64,000 bases of DNA, from contig OY755197.1 in assembly GCA_963576735.1 (NCBI GenBank), positions 2,368,501-2,432,500 of the forward strand, written 5' to 3'. The notes beneath the pieces are model-generated. The model made no database searches. It was not told the DNA's origin and was given only the letters and a program-made list of their open reading frames with translations. Of this stretch, positions 51,159-60,745 are shown piece by piece (position 1 is the stretch's first letter; each line of letters opens with the position of its first letter). This stretch comes from Bedellia somnulentella (lineage: Eukaryota > Arthropoda > Insecta > Lepidoptera > Bedelliidae). The position numbers were made by a program, and so were the translations under genes.

Positions 51159-51315
51159 CTTGTTGAGTATCTGTCGCTTGATGGAGTCGACGGCGGGCGC
51201 GGCTCGCAGCTCCGGCCCGGCGTCGCACAGCGCTAGCGCCGCGCACAGCCACAGCACGCCGCGCATTCGCTACCGCCCGCGCCAACCGCGCCGCCCGCGC
51301 CAACATACGCAGAGC
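51159..51315 (-). CDS. TGF-beta-superfamily ligand, exon 1 (signal peptide)
   Basis: Coding part 51159-51266: an ATG preceded by an in-frame TAG two codons upstream, then MRGVLWLCAALALC, a short hydrophobic signal peptide, DAGPELRAAPA, and VDSIKRQILNK up to the donor GTAAGG (phase 0). The bases 51267-51315 would be 5' UTR, since CTCCCTTCCAG just upstream looks like a splice acceptor. An upstream ATG at about 51305 is out of frame. The product is inferred to be a secreted, dimeric growth factor precursor. The evidence is the signal peptide, the IKRQILNK helix and a perfect phase match with exon 2 across a 1.7-kb intron. The exon is GC-rich. No promoter was identified. Confidence 0.85.
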
Positions 51316-51720
51316 CTGGAAGGGAGATATCGTTTCTGTTAGTAGTGAATTTTAGTATACATACTTATATTAATGCTGCAAGGGCTTTTTGAACAAATGT
51401 ATACATCAATATACGGTGCCATAGGAATGAAGATATAGATAAATTACGTCTGGATCATATTCGTAAATATTTTGGTTTGGTCAACAATATATTTGCCAAC
51501 CTATGCAGAGCCTGAAAGGATCATGTCGGCTTCGATGGTACTAGATATGTGTTCTCATATTTTGACTTTAAGTTTTTACAAGAAATAGAGAAAATTTTGG
51601 CAATAATAATGTTAGAAATAGTAGTAAGTAATAGTGGTAAAAAATAGAAATTCTTAAGCCACTGTAGAATTTGAGTTGGAAAAAGATTGTTGAAGGTTGT
51701 GGATTGATAACATTCTAAGA
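51316..51720. other. Upstream intron of the TGF-beta-like gene
   Basis: AACCTATGCAGAGCCTGAAA at 51499 repeats the acceptor region ACATACGCAGAGCCTGGAAG at 51304, another sign of local tandem duplication. No exon seen. Confidence 0.45.
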
Positions 51721-51724
51721 AAGG

Positions 51725-51845
51725 CGAAAGAGCGAAGTGACAAAAATATAAGAGCAAAAAAGATTTGACAGGATTGTGCAAAGTAGCGATCGACAGTCTC
51801 TGCCTACCCAATTGAAAAGAATGGGCTGAGTATAAGTAAGAAAGC
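51725..51845 (+). mobile_element. RTE-like LINE 3' end, diverged
   Basis: GACAGGATTGTGCAAAGTAG, CGATCGACAGTCTCTGCCTA, GGGCTGAGTATAAGTAAG. Confidence 0.6.
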
Positions 51846-51927
51846 AAGTTAGCGGAAAGAAATGGTTTAGTAAAACGATACTACGATGTGATACGATGAA
51901 ACGATATAATAGGTGTACTATTTTGTT

Positions 51928-52190
51928 CTCACCGCCTACATTCATCAATATTTGAATCACACTCTCTTGCTTCCAGTACTTTAATTTATATACCAAGCTT
52001 CTCATAGTATTAGCTACAATTATATTTCCGCTAAAGATAAAGTTTGTCCACTTTTTCAGTTCCTCAATCCAGACTACTAGGTCACGTTTAGATGTAATAA
52101 AATTATGTGTCTCTGTTATTGGCAGCCAGACAAATCCACCCAAAATGATGTACACCCTATTTGCCCCGTTTATTATGGGTGTAGGGTGTG
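51928..52190 (-). other. Unidentified open frame, possible exon
   Basis: Minus-strand frame reading INGANRVYIILGGFVWLP, then KRDLVVWIEELKKWTNFIFS, SGNIIVANTMRSLVYKLKYW and SVIQILMNVGG, followed by a donor-like GTGAGAAC. The upstream end has TAG|GGTGTAC but a poor pyrimidine tract. The residue pattern is protein-like and partly hydrophobic. I considered a chemoreceptor piece but have no diagnostic motif. The upper part may be repeat-derived. Confidence 0.25.
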
Positions 52191-52273
52191 CATGCTTTCA
52201 TTTAAGATTTGGTTGCCATGAATTTGTATTGAGTGAATTATGTTGATGACCTCTAGATGTCTCTCACGAATTT

Positions 52274-52372
52274 GGTAATTGTCAAACAGTCTTGTCATTC
52301 TTGCGGTCCACTTTTGTGCGTTGAATTTGTATGGAGTGCGGCATCTTTGGTATATATGGTCGAAGGCTACGC
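52274..52372. mobile_element. Half copy of the element at 31368-31630
   Basis: GTCAAACAGTCTTGTCATTC, TCCACTTTTGTGCGTTGA, ATGGAGTGCGGCATCTTTG, ATATATGGTCGAAG. Confidence 0.55.
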
Positions 52373-52550
52373 CCTTACGAGATCAAGAGGAATAAATGTT
52401 GTTAAGTCGGTGTTTAGGCTGCACTCTACTACTTAATGTACAGTTTTGACTCCTGAACAGCTTTGCGATATCAAGAGAGATAATAGAACATTGGCGTGGT
52501 TACAATGAGGTTATAATTTCAGTATCCCCCACTACTCGCTTACCTATATC

Positions 52551-52802
52551 ATACATACATACACACATACATATACTCACGGCTATAAATCCCTAGAAGG
52601 GGTAGCCAGAGCTAAGGAATTAGCAATTCCTCGGCCACTTTTGGAAAGTTGAGTGCGGAAAAGATGGTAAAATAACTGTTGGTGATGGGTCTCCAACCGC
52701 ATCGCCCAAAAATCCCTTAAAAGCCCCAATACCGTTAGTCACCTCTTACGTCACCCACCGGAAGAAATGGGGTAGTTCTATTTTATGCCGACACTACACA
52801 GC
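52551..52802 (-). mobile_element. SINE-I, type A
   Basis: Full length, CATACATACATATACTCACG to ACTACACAGC. Confidence 0.9.
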
Positions 52803-53003
52803 TTAAATTATATTAATCATTGGTTTATACAATACATATAAACCAATACTGTAATGTTGGATCTTTCACTGAATTACTATCTCAGACAACCGCTATGCGG
52901 GTAAGTTAAAGAAGGCTATATTATGTGCGAAACTGCCATTAACGAATGGGTTTGTTCGTTATGAAAAAATGGTATTGAATTTGTATATTACAGTATGAAC
53001 TTT

Positions 53004-53192
53004 AAAGTAAAAGTACAACATAACATAATATAACATAAACGTTCACGCCGAATATCCCCGAAGGGGTTGGCAGAGGTACTAATACTTCTGAACATCACGT
53101 GACATTGTCAGTATGAGTACCCAAGTTTTGCATGGACAGTGTACTCACGTGATAGGGGGCAGGCCTATCGCCGTTAAAAGTAAAAGTACAAC
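53004..53192 (-). mobile_element. SINE-II, 5'-truncated, perfect 16-bp target duplication
   Basis: Body 53020-53176; AAAGTAAAAGTACAAC at 53004-53019 and 53177-53192. Only the 3' ~145 bp of the element were inserted. Confidence 0.92.
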
Positions 53193-53743
53193 ACTTATAA
53201 AAAGAAATTTATTCGAAACAACTTATTTTTAAACCCAAATGTGCAAGATTATGAAATAGGTCTAAATGTCTCATTCAGGTTTGTAATATTTTACCAATAC
53301 CATTAAAACCACAAACTTTCATCCATCCTCCTTGTATTCCATCGGTGAAAATAAATCAATTAATTGCACTGAAGACGAGTGAAATCTGCTTCAAAATCTT
53401 TTGACTCATCCAGTCTACCCTAAAAGTTGTAGCATAAAAAACTGCACGCGATATCTAAAACGAGGCCAAAGCCATCAAACATAGGAAAGATAATTAAAAA
53501 GTTCCATAAAAAATCGGGTTTTTCCTCATAAAATTGCAGTTACTAAATTGTAATGGCTATTGAAGTTATATCGATAGTTATTGCAGAGATTTTATCGATT
53601 ATTTGAGGTGAAATGACATCTCTATGAGCCATATTGAGAAACTTGTTTTATATAAGCTTCTATTTATTATATATTTAAGATTAATAATTAAAGAATGATG
53701 GTAAGTTCTTCTTCGTAATCATAATAAGCAATTGGTCTTATAT
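53193..53743. other. No recognisable feature
   Basis: AT-rich, no supported gene or repeat. Confidence 0.35.
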
Positions 53744-54006
53744 TGCTGTGTAGTGTCGGCTTAGAATAGCACTACCCATTTCTTCCGGTGGGTGTACGTA
53801 AAAGGCGACTTACCGTATTGGGGCTTTTAGGGATTTTTGGCCGATGAGGTTGGAGACCCATCACCAACAAACTTTATTTCACCATCTATTCCCCATGCAC
53901 CTTTCAAAAGTGGCTGAGGAATTTCTAATTCCCTAGCTCTGGCTACCCCTAAAGGGTAAGAAAGGGGTTCTTGGGATTTATAGCCGTGAGCATATGTATG
54001 TATGTA
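53744..54006 (+). mobile_element. SINE-I, type A, with a small internal insertion
   Basis: GCTGTGTAGTGTCGGC to a TATG tail; AAAGGGTAAGAAAGGGG is inserted after GGCTACCCCT. Confidence 0.87.
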
Positions 54007-54019
54007 TTTATTGATTAAT

Positions 54020-54254
54020 TACATACATACATAATATGGTAGTGAAACCATGAATCCAAGAAAGGTATAGCCAGAGCCTCCGAGTCAGAAACTCCTCAGG
54101 AACATTTGGAAGCTGATAAAGGAGAAGATGGCAGAAACAAAGTATCGTTGGTGATGGGTCTCCAACTGCATCGCCAAAAAAACACTAATAAAAGCCCTAT
54201 ACCCTTAGTCGCCTCTTACAACACCCGTGGATAGAAAGGGGTAGTGACACTATA
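54020..54254 (-). mobile_element. SINE-I, type C, head split by MITE-cg
   Basis: AGTCAGAAACTCCTCAG, GCTGATAAAGGAGAAGATGG, AGTATCGTTGGTGATGGG, GTAGTGACACTATA; head remainder GAGCCTACTATACTACA at 54395. Confidence 0.8.
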
Positions 54255-54394
54255 ACGCCCGATTTCTGAATTGAGTATTCAACCTAAGAACGACTTAAGT
54301 ATCGTTTTGTCTCATTCAGTTGTTAAGATTTCAATGCGACAGAACGATATTTAAGTTGGTCTCAGCTTGAATACTCAATTCAGGAATCGGGCGT
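54255..54394. mobile_element. MITE-cg, full copy, nested in SINE-I
   Basis: ACGCCCGATTTCTGAATTG ... CAATTCAGGAATCGGGCGT, 140 bp. Confidence 0.87.
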
Positions 54395-54545
54395 GAGCCT
54401 ACTATACTACATTGCGAATTAAAGAATTCTGGTAAAAAAATATTTTCCTATTTGTTTTTGTTCGTAAAGATATTTTGAGGCAATTTAAATCATAAAATAA
54501 AAAAAACACGTGTCGAATTGAGAACACTCCTTTTTTGAAGTAGGT

Positions 54546-54750
54546 TAAAAACTATGCGATATACGGCGATAGACCTGCCCCCTATCACGTGAGTACATTG
54601 TCCATGCAAAACGTGGGTACTCTGAACACCAGGTGACAAAGTCACGTGATGTTCAGAAGTATTAGTACCCCTGCTAACCCCTTCGGGGATATTCGACGTG
54701 AACGTTTATGTTTTATGTTATGTTATATATTATGGCTAAAAACTATGCGA
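54546..54750 (+). mobile_element. SINE-II, 5'-truncated, perfect 14-bp target duplication
   Basis: Body 54560-54736; TAAAAACTATGCGA at 54546-54559 and 54737-54750. Tail of ATGTT type. Confidence 0.92.
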
Positions 54751-54825
54751 ATAGTATGCAGGCACATTGTCTCTTTACCACGAGCAAATACCATGTCAAA
54801 GTAAATATACAAGATCAAAGAGAGA

Positions 54826-54990
54826 ATGAGTTTCAAAAGGCAGGCGTCCCAAGTCTGTTGAATTAAAGGGCACAAAGGAAAAGATTGATGAATGTCGACG
54901 AAAGTAAATATGTATGCCAGTCTTGTACAATGATTGTCCATGGTCTCTATCTACCCTAAGTTGATCTATTAGCGTAAGTATGTCCGCATG
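54826..54990 (+). mobile_element. RTE-like LINE 3' end, diverged
   Basis: AAAAGGCAGGCGTCCCAAGT, AAAAGATTGATGAATGTCGA, CATGGTCTCTATCTACCC, TTAGCGTAAGTATG. Confidence 0.65.
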
Positions 54991-55065
54991 TAATAAGTAC
55001 ATGTGTTTAACTAATACAAGTAACTTGCACATATTACTTGCGCATGAAACCCGCACTTCTACTGG

Positions 55066-55377
55066 CTCCAGCAACATACATACATACATATTCTCACGCC
55101 GTTAGTTCTCATTGGGGTAGGCAGAGACTATCGATCGCCACTTTGCACGATCCTGGCAAACCTCTCTAGCTTCATTTACATCCATCAATCTTTTCATACA
55201 TGCTCTTTTATTCTTCATACTGCGGACACCTGCCTTTTTGAGCACATTTTCTATTTGATCCAAATGTGTCCTCCGAGGTCGTCCTCTACTAACATTACCT
55301 TCCACATTGGCTCTATAGATCTCTTTTAGCAATTTACTGTCATCCATCCTCTCTTTATGCCCAAACTCCAGCAACAT
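55066..55377 (-). mobile_element. RTE-like LINE, 5'-truncated, perfect 12-bp target duplication
   Basis: Body 55078-55365; CTCCAGCAACAT at 55066-55077 and 55366-55377. The open coding part reads RMDDSKLLKEIYRANVEGN, GRPRRTHLDQIENVLKKAG, ACMKRLMDVNEAREVCQDRA and ends YPNEN; the tail is (TATG)n. Intact frame, so a recent insertion. Confidence 0.93.
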
Positions 55378-55649
55378 GCATCGTGTATAAGCACCCTTAG
55401 TATAGATGTAAAACCAATTGAAATATATTTAGCTTCGATCAATACAAGAGACTTAGTAACAAGACAAAGGCAACATTTCTGTCAGTCTTGATTAAGCTAC
55501 TGGTATTTTTATTACACTACACAAAAAGAATATTAAAAATGGCTTAGTAACTCCTAAAACAATAGACTGAAGAAAGCTGGTTTTGTTAAAATGAACAGTT
55601 AGTAAAAATATTATAGTTTTCGTCAATTTCAAAAACAATTTGTTTGTTT

Positions 55650-55893
55650 GCTGTGTAGTGTCGGCTTAGAATAGCACTACCCCTTTTCTTCCGGTGGGTG
55701 TACGTAAGAGGCGACTAACGGTATTGGGGCTTTTTAAGGGATTTTTGGGCGATGCTGTTTGAGACCCATCACCAACAACCCTTATTCTACCATCTTTTCC
55801 CCACGCAACTTCCAAAAGTGGCTGAGGAATTTCTGATTCCCTACCTGGCTACCCCTTCAAGGGATTCATAGCCGTGAGTATATGTATGTTTGT
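55650..55893 (+). mobile_element. SINE-I, type A
   Basis: Full length, CTGTGTAGTGTCGGC to GTGAGTATATGTATG. Confidence 0.9.
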
Positions 55894-56039
55894 AACTTTA
55901 AAAATGTCTCATTAAATCAATCCGCCTACAGATCACTAAATAAAAGAAACCTAACAAAACCAAAACACGTATAAAACATACGTAAATGCAAAATAAAGTG
56001 ATGTTCTACACAGCAATAAACAATAAGCGATAATATCAA

Positions 56040-56215
56040 CGTGTTAGCTCGCATCCAGCAAATCTAGCATGGCCTAGCACAAGCGCTATTTAATCGACGC
56101 GATTTCGGTCAATGAGATAACAATACACGATACTTTGTAAGTGCGAAAGAGATGACAGTTTTATACCACACGATCTCTAGTTAAGAAATCGCTCGTGTTA
56201 GCTACACAGGACGTT
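56040..56215. mobile_element. MITE-tac, diverged copy
   Basis: GGCCTAGCACAAGCGCTATT, AATGAGATAACAATACACGA, GACAGTTTTATACCACACGA, GAAATCGCTCGTG. Confidence 0.6.
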
Positions 56216-56402
56216 TCGAGCAGCCCACGCACTCTTCACGTCGGACTCGGACACTATTGAGTGTGGTCTCGAGTCAATAACCTCTGCAAAGTAGCTGTAA
56301 GCTTTGTATGACGCGTTTGGAATTTGGCAAGTGCTATTGTAGCGCCTTTGTGCTAGATTTTTGATGTCACTGTATTAGGTAATAGTGAATACTTTGAACA
56401 CC

Positions 56403-56670
56403 AGAAGTATAACATACATACATACATATACTTACGACTATAAATCCCAAGAAGGGTTAGCCAGAGCTAAGGAATTCGAAATTCCTCGGCCACGTTTGGA
56501 AAGTTGAGTGGGGAAAAGATGGCAAAATAAAGGTTGGTGGTGATGGGTCTCCAACCGCATCGCCCAAAAATCCCTTAAAAGCCCCAATACCGTTAGTCGC
56601 CTCTTACGTACACCCACCGGCAGAAATGGGGTAGTGATATTCTAAGCCGACACTACACAGAAGTATAACA
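56403..56670 (-). mobile_element. SINE-I, type A, with 12-bp target duplication
   Basis: Body 56415-56658; AGAAGTATAACA on both sides. Confidence 0.92.
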
Positions 56671-56900
56671 AACTGTATAGTATCAGTTTAGAATAGAACT
56701 ACCACATTTCTACTCGTGGGTATTCGTAGGAGGCAAGGGTATGGGTAAGGGGCTTTTTAAGTTGTTGTTGAGCGATGCAGTTGGAGACCCTTCACCAACA
56801 AGCTTCATATTAAAAAAAAACACATTCAAGTTTCAAAAGTGGCTAAAGAATTTCTCTTTCCGAAGCTCTGGCGACACCTTATAGGGATTTATAGCCTTGA
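56671..56900 (+). mobile_element. SINE-I, type B-like, tail hit by next copy
   Basis: CTGTATAGTATCAGTTTAG, TACTCGTGGGTATTCGTAGG, TTGAGCGATGCAGTTGGAGA, ending TTTATAGCCTTGA. Confidence 0.75.
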
Positions 56901-57171
56901 TATACATAAACACATACATATGCTCACGGCTATAAATCCCTAGAAGGGGTCGCCAGAGCTAAGGAATTCGAAATTCCTCGGCCACGTTTGGAAAGTTGAG
57001 TGGGGAAAAGATGGTAAAATAAAGGTTATTGGTGATGGGCCTCCAACCGCATCGCCCAAAAATCCCTTAAAAGCCCCGATACCGTTAGTCGCCTCTTACG
57101 TACACCCACCGGAAGAAATGGGGTAGTGCTATTCTAAGCCGACACTATACAGCAAGGCCTTATAGCCTTGA
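56889..57171 (-). mobile_element. SINE-I, type A, inserted in the tail of the previous SINE-I
   Basis: TTATAGCCTTGA at 56889-56900 and 57160-57171 flanks the body. Confidence 0.9.
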
Positions 57172-57436
57172 GTAGTAAGCATTACAACTTCTGCCACTGT
57201 TTGAGGACAAACGACGTAAACTTTCAATATGAAATAATGTGGAATTAAAAATCACAGATAATGAGAATATGCAGCTGTTTAAAAAGCTGTCTCGCTAAGG
57301 TTGTATAATATGAGAGAAATATTAAAAAGGGAACTATGGTTAACATAGCTTTGAATAGGCTGATTTGGAGCCAATAATAATGATCAGAAAATGAGAATGG
57401 CAATACTTAAGAGTATATTGGTTCCTACACTGCATT

Positions 57437-57815
57437 AAGTTGGCATCATACAACATGCTCCCATTAAGGGAGCAAATAGTTTATATACTTTTACCTCTGT
57501 GTAAAATCACACGCTCATTGAAATTTCGATACAACTATTACGATAATACATTTACGCTTTGCGGTCGAACTAATTTGCTGAGCAGTACGCCGCTCGCTCG
57601 CGCGCTCATCATTTTGAATATGCTGGCTACTGATATCGATATTTTTAATTGTAGGTTGAGTAAGTCTACAGAAAGATTGTTATAATTCGTATGTTACAAT
57701 AAGTTGTACAATTTTTTTCTCATTTTGTAAGTAAACATCGCATTAGGCTATTGTCTGTAATGGTGTTTGTAAAATATGATGATGATGAATAAATAAATAA
57801 ATAAATTTACATGGG
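57437..57815 (+). pseudogene. LINE ORF C-terminus and 3' tail
   Basis: The frame 57440-57685 ends NYYDNTFTLCGRTNLLSST, PLARALIILNMLATDIDIFN, CRLSKSTERLL. A SPLARAL.ILN...DIF.C pattern at the C-terminus follows the reverse transcriptase in several insect LINEs, as I recall. The 3' UTR closes with GATGATGATGAATAAATAAA. 5'-truncated, inactive. Clade not assigned. Confidence 0.6.
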
Positions 57816-57839
57816 CAATTTTATAAGGTAATTATTATA

Positions 57840-57935
57840 TCAACAACAACCTTTATTTGGCTATCATTTACTTAACTGCTGAAAAATAACAAGGAATTTC
57901 TAATTCTGTCGATCTGGCTACCCTGTTTTTTAAAT
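57840..57935 (+). mobile_element. SINE-I, very diverged fragment
   Basis: CAACAACCTTTATTTGGCTA, AAGGAATTTCTAATTCTG, ATCTGGCTACCC. Confidence 0.5.
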
Positions 57936-58065
57936 ATTAATATTTTGTTGCCCTAAAGTTATACATACATACACAAAAATCAATATACGCGTTTAGCAAC
58001 TTTTTACAATTTGTCTGCCTAAGATTTAAAAATACTATGAGAGACAATTTTGTCCTCATTCCTCA

Positions 58066-58371
58066 CAGCCCATATATGTGCCCACCAAGGGGCTCGAGCC
58101 TACCCTATATAGGGCGATTTGACCATAGTCCACCACGCTGGCAGACTGACGATTACTACCGCAATAGTAGCCGGGACCGACGGCTTAACGTGCCCTCCGA
58201 AGCACGGAATCATCTTAATTTTCAGATAATCAGGTAATTCAAGCGTACAATATCCTTCGAGGCTGGGTTAAATCTTACAAATTTTTATAAGGTTACCACC
58301 CTCCGGGGATCGAACCCGAGACCTCCGTACTTGAAACCAAGCGCTTAACCGCGAGACCACGGAGGCAGTCT
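58066..58371 (-). mobile_element. SINE-III, full length
   Basis: GCCCACCAAGGGGCTCGAGC, CCATAGTCCACCACGCTGGC, TGGGTTAAATCTTAC, and the tRNA-like head with GGGATCGAACCCGAGACCTC and AAGCGCTTAACCGCGAGACC. Confidence 0.85.
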
Positions 58372-58380
58372 TAGGCAAGA

Positions 58381-58892
58381 GACTATTTTGTAATAGTTAT
58401 ATTTTTGCACACAACAATACTATTTGGTAAACAGACATAATACTAAAGAAAAAAAACTAAATCATTAAAAAAATATTAGTTACTATGTGAATCTTTACTA
58501 TAGCTCATACACTTATCGACTGGTTCAAAGGTAGATCCTTGACCCCATATGATTGTCTCCACTGGGGTTCGTATATAAACCGGCTAAAGAACAACATACA
58601 TATATATCACAGCACCGGTCAAGAATAACAAAAACACAAAACTCAATCTGTAACGTTCACGCCGTGTATCTCCGAAGGGGTGGACAGAGGGAAATTCAAA
58701 CTTAAAAACGTATTTTTTGATCCAGAAATATACTATTCCACGCCTAAAAAAGCTGATCGAAAACGACGGCATCTCTTGAGTTGACAACAGAAGTATCGCT
58801 TACATTTCAACGACCATTATACTTTTGCTTGTAACACGAACCATTAATGAAACTTTATAAATACACCTACCTACATATACACATACATAAAC
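58381..58892. other. No gene; one SINE-II scrap
   Basis: AACGTTCACGCCGTGTATCT and CCGAAGGGGTGGACAGAGG (58650-58692) are a SINE-II end. Nothing else supported. Confidence 0.4.
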
Positions 58893-59143
58893 TACATACA
58901 TACATACATATACTCACGGCTATAAATCGCTAGAAGGGGTAGCCAGAGCTAAGGAATTAGAAATTACTCAGCCAAATTTGGAAAATTGAGTGGGGAAAGG
59001 ATGGTAAAGTAAAGGTTGTTGGTGATGGGTCTCCAACCGCATCGCCCAAAAATCCCTTAAAAGCCCCGATACCGTTAGTCGCCTCTTACGTACACCCATC
59101 GGTAGAAAAGGGGTAGTGATATTCTAAGCCGGCACTACACGGC
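58893..59143 (-). mobile_element. SINE-I, type A, first of tandem trio
   Basis: Full length; head end AAGCCGGCACTACACGGC shared with the second copy. Confidence 0.9.
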
Positions 59144-59490
59144 TAAGACTTTAAAAACAGTCTTATTTGGAGACACAGACTCTATCATAATACATACATA
59201 CATACATATACTCACGGCTATAAATCCCTCGAAGGGGTAGCCAGAGCTAACGAATTAGAAATTGCTCAGCCACTTTTGGAAGTTGCATGAGGAAAAGATG
59301 TTAAAATAAAGGTTGTTGGTGATGGGTCTCCAACCGCATCGCTCAAAAATCCCTTAAAAAGCCCCAATACCGTTAGTCGCCTCTTACGTACACCCACCAG
59401 AAGAAAAGGGGTAGTGATATTCTAAGCCGGCACTACACGGCTAAGACTTTAAAAACAGTCTTATTTGGAGACACAGACTCTATCATAATA
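59144..59490 (-). mobile_element. SINE-I, type A, second of tandem trio, with linkers
   Basis: SINE body 59191-59442. Linkers 59144-59190 and 59443-59490 are identical: TAAGACTTTAAAAACAGTCT then TATTTGGAGACACAGACTCT. Confidence 0.9.
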
Positions 59491-59736
59491 CATACATACA
59501 TACATATACTCACGGCTATAAATCCCTAGATCGGGTAGCCAGAGCTAAGGAATCAGAAATTCCTCAGCCACTTTTGGAAGTTGTGTGGGGAAAAGATGGT
59601 GAAATAAAGGTTGTTGGTAATGGGTCTCCAACCGCATCGCCCAAAAATCCCTCAAAAGCCCCAAAACCGTTAGTCCCTCTTACGTACACCCACCGGAAGA
59701 AATGGGGTAGTGCTATTCTAAGCCGACATTACACAT
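59491..59736 (-). mobile_element. SINE-I, type A, third of tandem trio
   Basis: Body ends in ACATTACACA. TATCATAATA on both sides (linker end and 59740) is its target duplication. Confidence 0.9.
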
Positions 59737-60055
59737 ATACTATCATAATAAGTTATTTAATTGGTTTCCCAAGATACAGGCTGAGCCTAGTTTGGAAACC
59801 CCTGTAAATGGACAAAGCTGTATTTCTTATAATAAATGTTTTTTTTACTTTTACTTTACTTTGTATATAACTCGAATCTATCAGAAGCAAGTTTGTTTAC
59901 GAGTTCGCACGCCGATTCCGCATGCACTTGGTAAACAAGATCCGTTCGACCTTCACCTTAGTTCATCTGACGAGATGAATCACACATTGTGAAGGGACTG
60001 GATAGAAGTTTGCTTTGTTTGTACAGAACATACCGGTTATATATATTCTATAATT
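59737..60055. other. No clear gene
   Basis: A plus-strand frame ending HALGKQDPFDLHLSSSDEMN (to 59992) looks protein-like but has no splice or start support. Confidence 0.3.
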
Positions 60056-60314
60056 GCCTCTGTAGTTTGCTGTGTTGTATCAGCTTAGAATAGCAACACC
60101 CCATTTCTTCCGGTTAGTGTACCTACGTAAGAGACGACTAACGGTATTGGGGGCTTTTAAGGGATTTTTGGGCAATGCGGTTGGAGACCCATTATTTTAC
60201 CAACTTTTCCCCACTCAACTTTCCAAAAGTGGCTGAGGAATTTCTAATTCCTTAGCTCTGGCTACCCCTTCTTAAGATTTATAGCCGTGCGGTATGTTTG
60301 TATGCCTCTGTAGT
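60056..60314 (+). mobile_element. SINE-I, type A, with 11-bp target duplication
   Basis: Body 60067-60303; GCCTCTGTAGT on both sides. The target is the acceptor end of a tRNA-like sequence. Confidence 0.9.
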
Positions 60315-60369
60315 CTTACGATCGCTCACCTTTAAATCCCTTTGGGTCGCGGGTTCGATCCCAGGGGCA
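60302..60369 (+). pseudogene. tRNA-like sequence
   Basis: TGCCTCTG at one end pairs with CAGGGGCA at the other as an acceptor stem; GCGGGTTCGATCCCAGG is a T-arm. The D and anticodon arms do not fold well. A tRNA pseudogene or SINE head. Confidence 0.45.
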
Positions 60370-60401
60370 TAAAATCACAAACGTAAGTGGTATGATATCA
60401 T

Positions 60402-60503
60402 ACATACATACATATACCCACGGCTATAAATCCCAAAAGGGTTGCCAGAGTTTCAGAGCTAGAAACTCTTCAGAAATATTTAAAAGTTGATAGAGGATAA
60501 GAT
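60402..60503 (-). mobile_element. SINE-I, type C, left part
   Basis: CATATACCCACGGCTATAAA, AGAGCTAGAAACTCTTC, GTTGATAGAGGATAAGATG; followed by LINE sequence. Confidence 0.65.
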
Positions 60504-60640
60504 GAAATGTATGAAAAGATTCAAGAATACATTCTTGACATCAATATAGCTCAAGTGTATTGCTAGGATCATAATTAGTGGCCTCCTATAGTCCCTGCCT
60601 ATCCCAATAGGAATTAATGGCTTACATATATGTTTATATT
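60504..60640 (+). mobile_element. RTE-like LINE 3' end, diverged
   Basis: AAATGTATGAAAAGATTC, TAGTCCCTGCCTATCCCAAT, AGGAATTAATGGCTTACATA. Confidence 0.55.
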
Positions 60641-60654
60641 TGATACATCTTGTC

Positions 60655-60742
60655 CGTATCAACTTTTGAATTTAGCTGAGGAGTTTCTATCTCCAAAGCT
60701 CTGGCTACCCCTTTTTGGGAATCATGGCCGTGAGTATATGGA
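60655..60742 (+). mobile_element. SINE-I, type C 3' fragment
   Basis: AGCTGAGGAGTTTCTATCTC, AAAGCTCTGGCTACCCC, CCGTGAGTATATGG. Confidence 0.65.
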
Positions 60743-60745
60743 TGG

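Noticed and set aside
51160..51342. Plus-strand 60-codon frame rich in Arg and Ser
   Set aside because: It is the antisense of TGF-beta-like exon 1; its open state comes from high G+C.
51721..52155. Chemoreceptor gene fragment
   Set aside because: Some hydrophobic, receptor-like residues, but no diagnostic motif; part of the frame is an RTE-like LINE end. Kept only as an unidentified frame.
52850..52930. Possible plus-strand exon with donor GTAAGTTAAAG at 52911
   Set aside because: The only candidate exon would be about 14 nt; no protein or repeat support.
57440..57685. Host gene with SPLARAL...DIFN end
   Set aside because: Followed by a LINE-type 3' UTR and AATAAATAAATA tail and similar to LINE C-termini; annotated as a LINE end.
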